Below are positions 7,542-15,802 of a stretch of 28,798 bases of DNA, in pieces (position 1 is the stretch's first letter; every line of letters begins with the position of its first letter). A program made the translations under genes and the position numbers. The notes under the pieces were generated by a model. It was given only the letters and a program-made list of their open reading frames with translations, was not told where the DNA came from and ran no database searches. Where the stretch lies: assembly GCA_007129985.1 (NCBI GenBank), contig SKUL01000085.1:1-28798 (forward strand), given 5' to 3'. This DNA is from Flavobacteriales bacterium (GTDB taxonomy: Bacteria > Bacteroidota > Bacteroidia > Flavobacteriales_D > SKUL01).

Positions 7542-9578
7542 ATGAAAAAGCTATGTACGCTCTTCGGGTTGCTGATTATTGCCCAAAGCTACGGCAGCAC
7601 CGATACGGTTGAGGTTCGCTCAACTTTAACCGATGTAACCGTCTTTTTTGACGGAGCACAAATAACCCGCACTGCAACCCTGCAGCTCGCTCCGGGTAAA
7701 TATGTACTGGCATTCAAGCAACTTCCTCTAGAGCTGAATGCAAAAAGTTTACAGGTACTGCCCGGCGCCGATATGGACATACTATCCGTGTCGCACCAAA
7801 CCAACGAATCCAATTTCCGATTCAAAACCGATGACGAAAAACGGATGGAGGAACAGATTGAAAAGATTCTTTTTCAACTGAAAGAAATTCAAAACCGCCA
7901 GGATGTTTTTGCCATTGAAGAGCGATTTCTGCTCGACAACAGTAAACTTACCTTAAAAGACGGCGGAACCACCGTAGCCGAAATTCGCGAGGCCGCAAAC
8001 CTCTATCGGGAGCGCCTCAACGAGGTTCGCGCGCAGCGGCTGGAACTCTCCGCTCAATCCGAAAGCCTCGAAAAACGTATCCAGGACCTTCGCACAGAAA
8101 CGAGCAAACTCGTTGCGCTCGAAACCAAGGTGTACAGCAGGCTCTACGTGGGTGTGACGGTTAAGAACGCCCGCAAGCAGGAGCTTTCGGTAAAGTATTT
8201 CATTCCCTCCGCCGGATGGGTTCCGACCTATGATTTTCGGGTGACGGAAGTAAATGAACCGCTCAGCGTGGTGTATCAGGCCAATGTTTTCCAGACTTCG
8301 GGCGAAGACTGGGACAAAGTAAACATCACGCTCTCCTCGGGTAAACCCGGACTATCGGGTGAGAAACCCTCCATGAAACCCTGGTTTCTCGGCAGGGGGA
8401 GTCCATACGTGCCCGAAAACACCGCGCGAGGCCCCTCTGCTTTGAGTGGCATGGTTGCCGACATAGAAACGGGGGAGCCAATGCCATTTGTAAACGTGAT
8501 GCTTATGCAGGACGGTAAGATGGTGAGTGGTACCACTACCGATTTTCATGGATCATTCCGCTTCCGACCTCTGGCCCCAGGCTTCTACGCCATACAGGTT
8601 TCATTTGTGGGATATGAAAACAAAACCCTCAGCTCAGTACGGGTGAAGGAAGGAGGTACCACCTACCAGGAAGTGTTGATAGCGCCCACCGCTATAGGCC
8701 TTTCACAATTTGAGGTGGTTGAATATGCGTCGCCACTCATTGATGCTGACAGAGGTTCTGTAACACGTCAAGACATTGTGTCTTTGCCTCCGCGAAGCGC
8801 TTTGTCAGAGGTCGCAGTATACACAGGTGGTGTGCCTAGCTCCTTTGAAAATAAGAACTGGTATTACATAGACGGCGTAAAGGTTAGAGGAACCACAAGA
8901 TCGCCCAGAGCGGCCATTCAGACGGAGCCGGTTATCCACGACTTTATTGCGCATTCGATGAAGTCCACGCTCACCAACTTGGAATACGCCATTGAAATAC
9001 CTTACAGCGTTCCGTCAGACGGTCAGGACCACAGCATTCGTATCAAATCGGTGGAAGTGCCTGTAGATTATGTCTATCACGCCATGCCCGCATTGGAACG
9101 CGATGTGTTTCTCACGGCCGATATTCCCAATTGGAGTGATTTGAACCTGCTCTCGGGCAAGGCCTCCATTTATTACCAGGGAACTTTTACAGGTGAGACC
9201 TACATTGACGCTCATTTCAGTAAGGATACCCTGAGTATTTCGCTTGGTCGCGACGGTTCGCTTGTGGTTGAGCGCGAGGGCAATTCTAAAAAGTACGACC
9301 GCCGTAGAATTGGCAACAACATCCGCGAAAAATCAGCGTGGGACATTACCCTGCGCAACAACAAACAGGTGCCGGTAAAGATGGTTGTGGAAGACCAGTA
9401 CCCGCTCTCAGACCGCAAGTCCATATCGGTAGCGCTGCTGGAAAGTGGCAATGCCAAAGTGGACGAAAGAAGCGGTATCATGAAGTGGGAACTGGAACTG
9501 GCACCGGGTGAAAGGCGCGAACTCAGCTACGAGTTTGAGGTGCGCTATCCGCATGGATTTCACTTTAGTTTGCGTTGA
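7542..9578 (+). CDS. MuiA/DUF4139 family protein with TonB-receptor-like insert
   Basis: This is a 678-residue protein with a signal peptide (MKKLCTLFGLLIIAQSYGS). Residues 22-100 are the DUF4140 N-terminal domain (VEVRSTLTDVTVFFDGAQIT). Residues 95-195 are a charged coiled coil. From about 200 the DUF4139 domain begins, with KYFIPSAGWVPTYDFRV and the characteristic QTSGEDWDKVNITLSS. The domain is interrupted at 299-381 by a carboxypeptidase-regulatory-like fold (LSGMVADIETGEPMPFVNV). At 388-452 comes a segment like a TonB-receptor plug (VVEYASPLIDADRG, VTRQDIVSLP, YYIDGVKVRG). DUF4139 then resumes to the C-terminus. The family is named after mucoidy inhibitor A, but its biochemical function is unknown. 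The insert suggests an interaction role at the envelope. A strong terminator follows. Confidence 0.88.
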   Translation: MKKLCTLFGLLIIAQSYGSTDTVEVRSTLTDVTVFFDGAQITRTATLQLAPGKYVLAFKQLPLELNAKSLQVLPGADMDILSVSHQTNESNFRFKTDDEKRMEEQIEKILFQLKEIQNRQDVFAIEERFLLDNSKLTLKDGGTTVAEIREAANLYRERLNEVRAQRLELSAQSESLEKRIQDLRTETSKLVALETKVYSRLYVGVTVKNARKQELSVKYFIPSAGWVPTYDFRVTEVNEPLSVVYQANVFQTSGEDWDKVNITLSSGKPGLSGEKPSMKPWFLGRGSPYVPENTARGPSALSGMVADIETGEPMPFVNVMLMQDGKMVSGTTTDFHGSFRFRPLAPGFYAIQVSFVGYENKTLSSVRVKEGGTTYQEVLIAPTAIGLSQFEVVEYASPLIDADRGSVTRQDIVSLPPRSALSEVAVYTGGVPSSFENKNWYYIDGVKVRGTTRSPRAAIQTEPVIHDFIAHSMKSTLTNLEYAIEIPYSVPSDGQDHSIRIKSVEVPVDYVYHAMPALERDVFLTADIPNWSDLNLLSGKASIYYQGTFTGETYIDAHFSKDTLSISLGRDGSLVVEREGNSKKYDRRRIGNNIREKSAWDITLRNNKQVPVKMVVEDQYPLSDRKSISVALLESGNAKVDERSGIMKWELELAPGERRELSYEFEVRYPHGFHFSLR

Positions 9579-9602
9579 GGTGGTTGCAGGTTGCGACAGG
9601 GG

Positions 9603-9637
9603 CAGGCATCGGGTTTATACCGGTGCCTGTTGTTTTT
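9603..9637 (+). terminator. Rho-independent terminator after the MuiA-like gene
   Basis: A 10-bp stem (9603-9612 with 9620-9629, one G-U pair) encloses a 7-base loop and is followed by TTGTTTTT. It starts 25 bases after the stop codon at 9578. Confidence 0.85.
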
Positions 9638-9711
9638 GCAAATGTTGCTTTTGAGCCCTCCTGTAGTTTGGATGCGCTATTTGCGTAATTTGGCGGCTTC
9701 AAACCAACCTC

Positions 9712-10110
9712 ATGCACCCAACTTTGCGCTTTGTGCTTGCAGTGCTTGCCGCCCTGGTGGCGGGTGGAGTAGTGGTTGCGCTTATTGAGGCTCTGGGACA
9801 TTTCTTTTTTCCGCCCCCGGCAGACATGAACCCCGATAACATCTGCGCTTACCTCAGTACGGCACCGAAAATGGTTTTTGTTTTTCCGTTATTGGCCTGG
9901 GCCTTGGGAGCTTTTGTTGCCGGAATGATGGCCAAGTGGCTTTGTCGCTACAGCAATAAACCGGCATTTGTAGCGGGAAACATCCTGCTGTTCATGGTGC
10001 TGCTGAACTTCTTTGTGATTACCTGCCATCCTTACTGGGTGATGATTACCGGCGTTCTGCTGCCCGTTCCCATGGCCATGTTGGGCTCGCGACTTATTCC
10101 AACGCATTAG
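9712..10110 (+). CDS. Small hypothetical integral membrane protein
   Basis: This 132-residue protein has four likely membrane segments at about 5-30, 50-75, 84-103 and 107-126. The first loop is rich in proline (FFFPPPADMNP). No signal peptide cleavage site or catalytic motif is visible, and I do not recognise the family beyond small four-helix membrane proteins common in Bacteroidota. The ATG at 9712 is the first in frame and starts the first helix directly. The stop codon TAG lies inside the terminal inverted repeat of the palindromic element at 10107, so that element may fix where the protein ends. Confidence 0.75.
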   Translation: MHPTLRFVLAVLAALVAGGVVVALIEALGHFFFPPPADMNPDNICAYLSTAPKMVFVFPLLAWALGAFVAGMMAKWLCRYSNKPAFVAGNILLFMVLLNFFVITCHPYWVMITGVLLPVPMAMLGSRLIPTH

Positions 10111-10273
10111 TGTCGTGTTCATCGTATTGTGTCAGTTAAGTTGCAGAAATTTTTCATCTTTTTCAAGGCGGAAAAACGCAGCATAGCCATAGCTACGTGA
10201 GGCTTTTCCAACGAAGAAAAAGAGAAAAAGGACAAAGCTTGGGCTGACTAAATTACGGTTATCACGACACTAA
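10107..10273. mobile_element. 167-bp MITE-like near-palindromic element
   Basis: The ends are perfect 11-bp inverted repeats, TTAGTGTCGTG (10107-10117) and CACGACACTAA (10263-10273). The arms stay similar almost to the centre. CGTA and GTCAG recur near both ends, then TTTTTC plus TCTTTTTC on the left mirrors the AGAAAAAGAGAAAAAGG block on the right. The midpoint is TAGC-CATA-GCTA (10184-10195). It has no coding capacity. It fills the whole gap between two convergent genes, and the TAG in each terminal repeat is the stop codon of the gene on that side. As RNA from either strand it would fold into one long hairpin, so it may also act as a bidirectional terminator. Confidence 0.7.
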
Positions 10274-11112
10274 GCTCCGGTAGTGGAAACTGCGCGTATA
10301 GATTTTACTCTCGCGTTGAGCAACACGCCCACCAGAACCAGTCCGATGCCCGCCAAACTGAGCCATTGCAAACGCTCGTCGAAAATGGTATAGCCCAGAA
10401 TTACGGCAAACACAGCTCCCACGTACTTAAACGGAGTGACCTTCGCTGCCTGGTCGGCGTGCAGTGCCCGCGCCATAAACACCTGTGCAAACTGTGAAAG
10501 CAGCCCGATGATTCCGAGGAGAATCCAGTCGCGACCGGTGGGCATCACCCAGTCGGCAAAGGTCCAGACACCCATCACCGGAACGGCTATCAGGTGAAAA
10601 TACATGACGATGGTTACAGGATGGTCGGTGTATTTGCAGCGCATAATAGCGTTGTAGGCAACCCCCGACAGCAGCGCCGACAGCACACCTGCACCCAGTA
10701 GCCACGTGGTAACCCGCGGGTCAAAGCCCTTGATGAGGACAATACCGGCAAAGGCGATGCTGAAGTAAATCCACTGGATGGGACGGACTCGTTCGCGGTT
10801 GATGAAAATGGCAAGAATGACCGTGAAAATGGGTGAGAGGTATTGAATGGTGGTGGCACTGGCCAAGGGCATATTCTGAAGCGTGTAGAAGAACAGAAAA
10901 AGCGCCACCATGCCCGATATGCCCCGCGTAATGAGCCAGGGTTTGTTGTTACCGAAAAACGGAATGCCCGCCTGAATGACAAAACCTGCCGACAGGACGA
11001 GTTGAACCACCGAGCGAAAAAATACCAACTCGTGCGTGGGCATGTCGCTCAAAAATTTGATGCACACATTGACCGTGGCGAAAAGCACCACAGAGGCCAG
11101 CATCAAAATCAT
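10270..11112 (-). CDS. EamA-type (DMT superfamily) transporter
   Basis: This protein of about 280 residues has ten likely membrane helices in two EamA repeats, typical of drug/metabolite transporters in the inner membrane. The first repeat begins MILMLASVVLFATVNVCIKF and includes MPLASATTIQYLSPIFTVIL. The second includes TPFKYVGAVFAVILGYTIF and LAGIGLVLVGVLL. The substrate cannot be told. The frame extends to an ATG at 11166, but those 18 extra codons precede the first helix and cover an exact TACCTTTG box at 11132-11139, so I prefer the ATG at 11112. The stop codon lies in the terminal repeat of the palindromic element. Family assignment is firm; the start is moderately sure. Confidence 0.88.
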   Translation of the reverse strand: MILMLASVVLFATVNVCIKFLSDMPTHELVFFRSVVQLVLSAGFVIQAGIPFFGNNKPWLITRGISGMVALFLFFYTLQNMPLASATTIQYLSPIFTVILAIFINRERVRPIQWIYFSIAFAGIVLIKGFDPRVTTWLLGAGVLSALLSGVAYNAIMRCKYTDHPVTIVMYFHLIAVPVMGVWTFADWVMPTGRDWILLGIIGLLSQFAQVFMARALHADQAAKVTPFKYVGAVFAVILGYTIFDERLQWLSLAGIGLVLVGVLLNARVKSIRAVSTTGA

Positions 11113-11131
11113 TCCGCGGCTTTGCACCGCG

Positions 11132-11158
11132 CAAAGGTATAACAAGCCCTCGGGCTTG
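11132..11158 (-). promoter_or_regulatory. -7 box and palindrome upstream of the transporter
   Basis: TACCTTTG (11139 to 11132, minus strand) lies 19 bases before the ATG at 11112. Directly upstream is the perfect palindrome CAAGCCC-TC-GGGCTTG (11143-11158), in the -15 to -30 region where a regulator could bind. No -33 TTG is evident. Confidence 0.5.
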
Positions 11159-11166
11159 CTATACAT

Positions 11167-11711
11167 GATGAAAATCAGTTGTGGGTATGATGGGAGTCAG
11201 CTTTTTTGAGGAGGATATGGGCCACCTTTGTAAGGTTGGTTGACCGGCTTTGGGCTCTGCGCCCTGAGCTGCGATAAAAATACGCCGGGGGCTTGGGCGC
11301 CCCTGGCGGAATTCGGGTCCGATTTCTTTCGGACTTCGGGTTTGTGGTTGGAGTTTCCTCCCTCCCCGGATATATTTGGGGAGCGGAGGAAACTTGTTTT
11401 TGGGGTAACCCTTGGTCTCGTCCTAAAATAGGTTGACACACCCCCGGTCCTCTCAAGAGGGAAACACACCCCTAACCCTTCTCAATACGGGAAAAGAGTA
11501 AGCCGCCGGGAGCGGCGAAATCCGGTTCACAGTAAAGAACAAGTCCGAAATGAGACGACGATTATCATCACCTCCACCGGAGGGGTGGCCCCGACAAATG
11601 CGGGTTTGAGTACACCCCAGTTTTGAAGGTCGGGGTTGGGGTGGGTTTTGCCACCAACCAGTCAGCGTCCAACGGACCTGGCTGCGTTGGAAAAAAAATA
11701 CTAACCCACCG
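11167..11711. other. Non-coding region dense in stem-loops
   Basis: No convincing gene is present. Short open frames here have no start context or recognisable product. At least six stable hairpins occur in a row: 11283-11308 (10-bp stem with one G-U), 11317-11334 (6 bp), 11354-11392 (13 bp with a small bulge), the CCTCT/AGAGG hairpin in 11449-11460, a CCTCC/GGAGG hairpin near 11569-11581, and a longer-range CCCCGAC/GTCGGGG pairing at about 11593-11639. It could be a structured RNA or a pile-up of decayed repeats. Confidence 0.45.
11437..11494. repeat. Two imperfect 28-bp tandem repeats
   Basis: The units at 11437-11464 and 11465-11494 both start CACACCCC, then have TCTC in the middle and GGGAAA near the end. 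The first contains the hairpin CCTCT-CA-AGAGG. From memory they resemble a CCCCTAACCCCTCTCAAGAGG-type intergenic repeat common in Bacteroidota, but I could not check this. Confidence 0.5.
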
Positions 11712-11845
11712 TGTTGTCATTTCGACCGCAGCAACGACGCTAGGAGTTGCGGAGTGGAGAAATCTCTTATGAGATAAACCATGATATAGATGAGATTTCT
11801 CCGCTACGTGCTTCGTTCCTTAGCGCTCAGGTCGAAATGACAACA
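11712..11845. mobile_element. 134-bp inverted-repeat element (GTCATTTCGACC type)
   Basis: Perfect 16-bp terminal inverted repeats, TGTTGTCATTTCGACC (11712-11727) and its complement (11830-11845), flank an interior with a second perfect inverted pair, GGAGAAATCTC (11756-11766) and its complement (11792-11802). It is non-coding. Such foldback elements with GTCATTTCGACC ends are familiar in Bacteroidota intergenic DNA. No transposase lies nearby. Confidence 0.7.
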
Positions 11846-11884
11846 GGGTGCGATTGGGGTTTTGTTTTCGAGTTTAAGTGTTTT

Positions 11885-11957
11885 GTCGTTTCGACCGCAG
11901 TAACGAAAGACGAATTGCGAAGTAGCCTGCTCCTAAGCATTTCGGGAGAGAAATCTG
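11885..11957. repeat. Partial second copy of the GTCATTTCGACC element
   Basis: GTCGTTTCGACCGCAGTAACGA resembles the left end of the 134-bp element, and GGAGAGAAATCT resembles its inner repeat, in the same order. The right half is missing. A 14-base motif CGGGAGAGAAA(T/C)CT then occurs twice, 18 bp apart (11943 and 11961). Confidence 0.5.
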
Positions 11958-12046
11958 TCTCGGGAGAGAAACCTCAATAACAACCCAATTCCAAAAGCCC
12001 CATGATTTTCCGTACCTTTCAGCCACTACTCAATCCACCCTGCAAA

Positions 12047-12676
12047 ATGGAGCCATTCCACAGAAAAAAGCACTGGGAGAATATCTACCAAACCAAGGAA
12101 CTTAACGAAGTAAGCTGGTATCAGCCCACACCCGAAACCTCCCTGGCATTCTTCAAAGAACTCAAGGTGCCGCTCAACGCAAAAATCATTGACGTAGGCG
12201 GTGGCGATAGCTTCCTCGTTGACCATCTGCTCGAATTGGGTTACACCGACATTACCGTTCTCGATATTTCATCAGCAGCCATTGAACGCGCCAAAAAACG
12301 ACTGGGCGACAAAGCCCAACGCGTACAATGGATGGTTGCAGACGCCGCCGCTTTTCAACCCACGGGGCAATACGACTTCTGGCACGACCGCGCAGCCTTT
12401 CACTTTCTCACCAACGAGGAGGAAATCACCCAATACCTGCAAACCGCCCGGCAAAGCCTCAAGCCCAACGGCCTGCTCGTTATCGGCACCTTTTCTGAAC
12501 AAGGCCCCAAAAAATGCAGCGGCATTGAAATCAAACAGTACTCCGAATCATCCATGACCCGGCGCCTCAAAAACCACTTCGAAAAAATCAAGTGCATCAC
12601 CACAGACCACAAAACACCCTTTGATACCCTGCAGAATTTTGTGTTTTGCAGTTTTAGGAGAGCGGAAAGGGCGTGA
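12047..12676 (+). CDS. Class I SAM-dependent methyltransferase
   Basis: This is a 209-residue cytoplasmic protein with a Rossmann methyltransferase core. Motif I is KIIDVGGGDSF at 46-56, the acidic residue after the second strand is in VLDIS at 71-75, a VADAAAF stretch lies at 97-103, and motif IV is FWHDRAAFHFL at 111-121. The post-core strand reads LLVIGTF. The substrate is unknown; small-molecule methyltransferases share the WHDRA motif. The frame is open from an ATG at 12002, but the family normally begins near the MEPFHRKKHWENIY segment. I therefore use the ATG at 12047. The extra 15 codons contain TACCTTTC, one base from the local promoter consensus. No terminator follows. Confidence 0.85.
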   Translation: MEPFHRKKHWENIYQTKELNEVSWYQPTPETSLAFFKELKVPLNAKIIDVGGGDSFLVDHLLELGYTDITVLDISSAAIERAKKRLGDKAQRVQWMVADAAAFQPTGQYDFWHDRAAFHFLTNEEEITQYLQTARQSLKPNGLLVIGTFSEQGPKKCSGIEIKQYSESSMTRRLKNHFEKIKCITTDHKTPFDTLQNFVFCSFRRAERA

Positions 12677-12838
12677 GACGGCGTCGAATCTTTGCGGCAC
12701 ACAGAATTCCATTGTGCTCCTGAAGTTTTTCAATTTTTCAAGCACTCCCCCCAATCCATCCTCCCCTGTGAATAACATGATTCGGCGGTTTCGGTATGCG
12801 GTTTGAAGAAGCTGTAATTTCGCTGAATCACACAGGCT

Positions 12839-15802
12839 ATGAAACACGCGCTTTCGCTCCTCCTACTTGTTTGCTCGCTTCCCATTGTGGGTGGCTGGCA
12901 GGCTGCTAATTTTCCGCTTCCGGAACAACAGAACCCGCAAACCCATGAAACGTGGGTGCAGGAAACCTTTGAGGCCATGTCGCTCGAGGAGCGCATCGGC
13001 CAGCTCTTTATGGTTGCGGCCTACAGCAACCGCAATGAGGCACATATTCAGCAAATTGAGTCGCTGGTGCGCAATCACCACATCGGTGGACTTATCTTTT
13101 TTCAGGGTGGGCCTGTGCGCCAGGCGTACATGTGCAACCGCTTGCAGGATGCGGCGAAAACTCCGCTGCTGGTTGGGATGGACGCAGAATGGGGCCTCAG
13201 TATGCGGCTGGATTCTACGCCCTCCTTTCCGCGTCAGATGACCCTCGGCGCGCTGCCCAACGATGCGCTCATCTACGAAATGGGCCGCGAAATTGCCCGC
13301 CAGTTTAAACGCATGGGCATGCACATCAACTTCGCCCCCGTGGCAGATGTCAACAACAATCCAGTGAACCCGGTTATCAACAGCAGGTCTTTTGGTGAAC
13401 TGCGCGAAAACGTGGCGCTCAAATCGGCAGCCTACATGCAGGGAATGCAGGATGAGCGCATACTGGCCAACGCCAAACATTTTCCCGGCCACGGCGATAC
13501 CGATACCGATTCGCACCACGCACTTCCCATCATTCGCCACAGCCGCGAAAGACTCGATTCACTCGAGCTCTATCCTTTCAGGGAGCTGATTGACCGCGGA
13601 CTGGCCAGCATGATGGTGGCCCATATGTTTGTTCCGGCGCTCGACGATACCGAAAAACGGGCCTCCACGCTGTCACGAAAAATTGTGCACGACCTGCTGC
13701 GCGAAGAAATGGGTTTTCAGGGGCTGATTATCACCGATGCCCTTAATATGAAAGGTGTAAGCGCCCAATTTGCCCCCGGCACGGCCGAACTCAAGGCGCT
13801 GCTTGCCGGAAACGATGTGCTGCTCTTTGCCGAAGACGTGCCCAAAGCGGTAAAGCTCATTAAAGAGGCGCTCGAAAAAGGCGATGTAACCGAGGAAGAA
13901 ATCAACGCACATTGTTTGCGCATCCTCAGGGCCAAGGCATGGGTGGACCTACACGAATATCGCCCCATTGAGGTGAAAAATCTGGTGGAAGACCTCAATC
14001 ACCCGCGCTCGGCATCACTCACCCGCCGACTGGTACGCGGGGCTCTTACGCCGGTCGTGAACCAAAACGATTTTCTGCCCCTCGCCACCGATGGCTCCGA
14101 AAAGGTGCTTGTGGTGAGTTTCGGCGGAAAAGACCATACACCCTACCGCGTAGCACTGGAGCAATACGGCTGGGAAGATTATGTGGAATTACCGTCCGCA
14201 CCCGACCGCGAAACTGTGGATCGTTTGCTAACGCGCGCTGCCGGCTACGACAAGGTAATCGTGAACGTAATGGGCACCAGCCAGAATACCAAAAAGAATT
14301 TCGGACTCACCTCAGAGGCCATGGCATGCATCAACCTGCTCAACAAAGACAATCGCGTAGGTGTGGTGCATTTTGGCAATCCATACGCCCTGTTGCAATT
14401 GCGCTCTGCCGAAAAGCTCGACGCCCTTGTGGTGGCCTATCAGGACAACAGCGAAACGCGGCAGGTGGTGGCCGAAGCCCTCGCCGGCCGAAGCCCGCTG
14501 CAGGGTAGCTTGCCGGTTGGTTTGGGCGATTTTGCTCCGGCAGGAAGTCGGTCGGGCGTGAAAACCAAGGGTCTTCCGCGCGGACTTCCCGAAGAGTGGG
14601 GGGTAGATGCCGCGGTACTGGCGCAGATTGACAGCATCGCCGAACAAGGCATTCGCGAAATGGCCTATCCCGGTTGTCAGGTGCTGGTAGCGCGACACGG
14701 GCATGTGGTGTACGAGCGCAGTTTCGGGTACCACACCTACGACAATACCAATCCGGTTACCAACGATGATTTGTACGATTTGGCCTCGCTCACCAAAATA
14801 CTCTCCTCAACCGCAGCCCTGATGCACCTTCAGGACGCCGGACTTTTTGACCTTGACCGCACCCTGGGCGATTACCTGAGCTGGATCCCGGCCGATTCGC
14901 CCTACCACAAACTGGTGTTGCGAAAGGTAATGTCGCACACCGCCGGATTGATTCCGTGGATTCCCTTCTACCAGAAAACCTTGGAAAAAGGGGTGCTTCG
15001 GGCAGATATCTACAACGAGGTGCAAAACGAGGAATTCCCCGTTCGCGTGGCCGAAGGCGTTTTTATGAAGCAGCAGCACAGCGATACCCTCATTCACCGG
15101 ATTTTGGGAACCCGTCTTCGCAATCAGCAGGAAATGAAGCAAAGTGAGTACGCGTACAGCGATATTGGCTACTTTTTTGTGAAGGAAATCGTGGAGCAAC
15201 TCAGCGGAATGCCCCTGCAGGATTATGTGGCCACGCATTTTTACGAGCCTATGAAGCTGAACACCATCGGGTATTTGCCACTTCAGCGTTTTTCTACGGA
15301 TGTTATCACCCCAACTGAGTACGACAGGGCTTTCCGCAAGCGACTGGTGCACGGAGATGTACATGACCCCGGAGCCGCCATGCAGGGCGGTGTGGGCGGT
15401 CATGCCGGTTTGTTTTCCAACGCCCACGACGTAGCGGCCATGATGCAGCTTTTTGTGAACAAGGGCGTGTACAATGGCGTGCGCTACCTGAGCGAGGAAG
15501 TACTTGAAGAATACACGCGCTGCCAGTATTGTAAAAGCGAAAAAGACAAACTGCGGCGTGGGGCAGGATTCGACAAACCTGTGATGGATAAAGGTCCGGG
15601 GCCCACCTGCGACTGCGTGACCTTTGAAACATACGGCCACACCGGATTCACCGGAACCATGGCATGGGCCGACCCCGAAAAGCAACTCGTGTACGTGTTT
15701 CTCAGCAACCGCGTGTATCCAACCGCCGAAAACAAGAAACTCACCAAGTTGAATATCCGAACCAATATTCAGCAGGTAATTTACGACGCGCTGCTGGACT
15801 GA
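12839..15802 (+). CDS. Secreted GH3 N-acetylhexosaminidase fused to serine beta-lactamase-like domain
   Basis: This 987-residue protein has a signal peptide (MKHALSLLLLVCSLPIVGGWQA). Residues 40-370 are a NagZ-type glycoside hydrolase family 3 domain. It carries KHFPGHGDTDTDSH at 213-226, whose Asp224-His226 pair is the usual acid/base dyad, and the probable nucleophile Asp300 in ITDALNMKG. A linker domain follows. From about residue 610 comes a class C beta-lactamase/penicillin-binding-like domain with SLTK at 650-653, YSD at 773-775 and HTG at 934-936, standing for the SxxK, YxN and KTG motifs. The third position of the YxN motif is Asp, so antibiotic hydrolysis is unlikely. Peptidoglycan turnover in the periplasm is the likely role: the first domain would cleave N-acetylglucosamine linkages and the second act on peptide or ester bonds. 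bshA follows 74 bases downstream on the same strand. Confidence 0.92.
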   Translation: MKHALSLLLLVCSLPIVGGWQAANFPLPEQQNPQTHETWVQETFEAMSLEERIGQLFMVAAYSNRNEAHIQQIESLVRNHHIGGLIFFQGGPVRQAYMCNRLQDAAKTPLLVGMDAEWGLSMRLDSTPSFPRQMTLGALPNDALIYEMGREIARQFKRMGMHINFAPVADVNNNPVNPVINSRSFGELRENVALKSAAYMQGMQDERILANAKHFPGHGDTDTDSHHALPIIRHSRERLDSLELYPFRELIDRGLASMMVAHMFVPALDDTEKRASTLSRKIVHDLLREEMGFQGLIITDALNMKGVSAQFAPGTAELKALLAGNDVLLFAEDVPKAVKLIKEALEKGDVTEEEINAHCLRILRAKAWVDLHEYRPIEVKNLVEDLNHPRSASLTRRLVRGALTPVVNQNDFLPLATDGSEKVLVVSFGGKDHTPYRVALEQYGWEDYVELPSAPDRETVDRLLTRAAGYDKVIVNVMGTSQNTKKNFGLTSEAMACINLLNKDNRVGVVHFGNPYALLQLRSAEKLDALVVAYQDNSETRQVVAEALAGRSPLQGSLPVGLGDFAPAGSRSGVKTKGLPRGLPEEWGVDAAVLAQIDSIAEQGIREMAYPGCQVLVARHGHVVYERSFGYHTYDNTNPVTNDDLYDLASLTKILSSTAALMHLQDAGLFDLDRTLGDYLSWIPADSPYHKLVLRKVMSHTAGLIPWIPFYQKTLEKGVLRADIYNEVQNEEFPVRVAEGVFMKQQHSDTLIHRILGTRLRNQQEMKQSEYAYSDIGYFFVKEIVEQLSGMPLQDYVATHFYEPMKLNTIGYLPLQRFSTDVITPTEYDRAFRKRLVHGDVHDPGAAMQGGVGGHAGLFSNAHDVAAMMQLFVNKGVYNGVRYLSEEVLEEYTRCQYCKSEKDKLRRGAGFDKPVMDKGPGPTCDCVTFETYGHTGFTGTMAWADPEKQLVYVFLSNRVYPTAENKKLTKLNIRTNIQQVIYDALLD

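Noticed and set aside
11421..11436. TCCTAAAATAGGTTGA, which recalls an insertion-sequence end
   Set aside because: No partner end, target duplication or transposase fragment was found, so it is not reported as an element.
11175..11469. Short open frames of 60-93 codons on both strands in the hairpin-rich region
   Set aside because: They overlap strong stem-loops, lack a plausible start region and have no recognisable product.
11676..11700. CCAACG/CGTTGG stem followed by eight A residues as a terminator
   Set aside because: The A run is on the wrong side for either strand, and no gene ends here.
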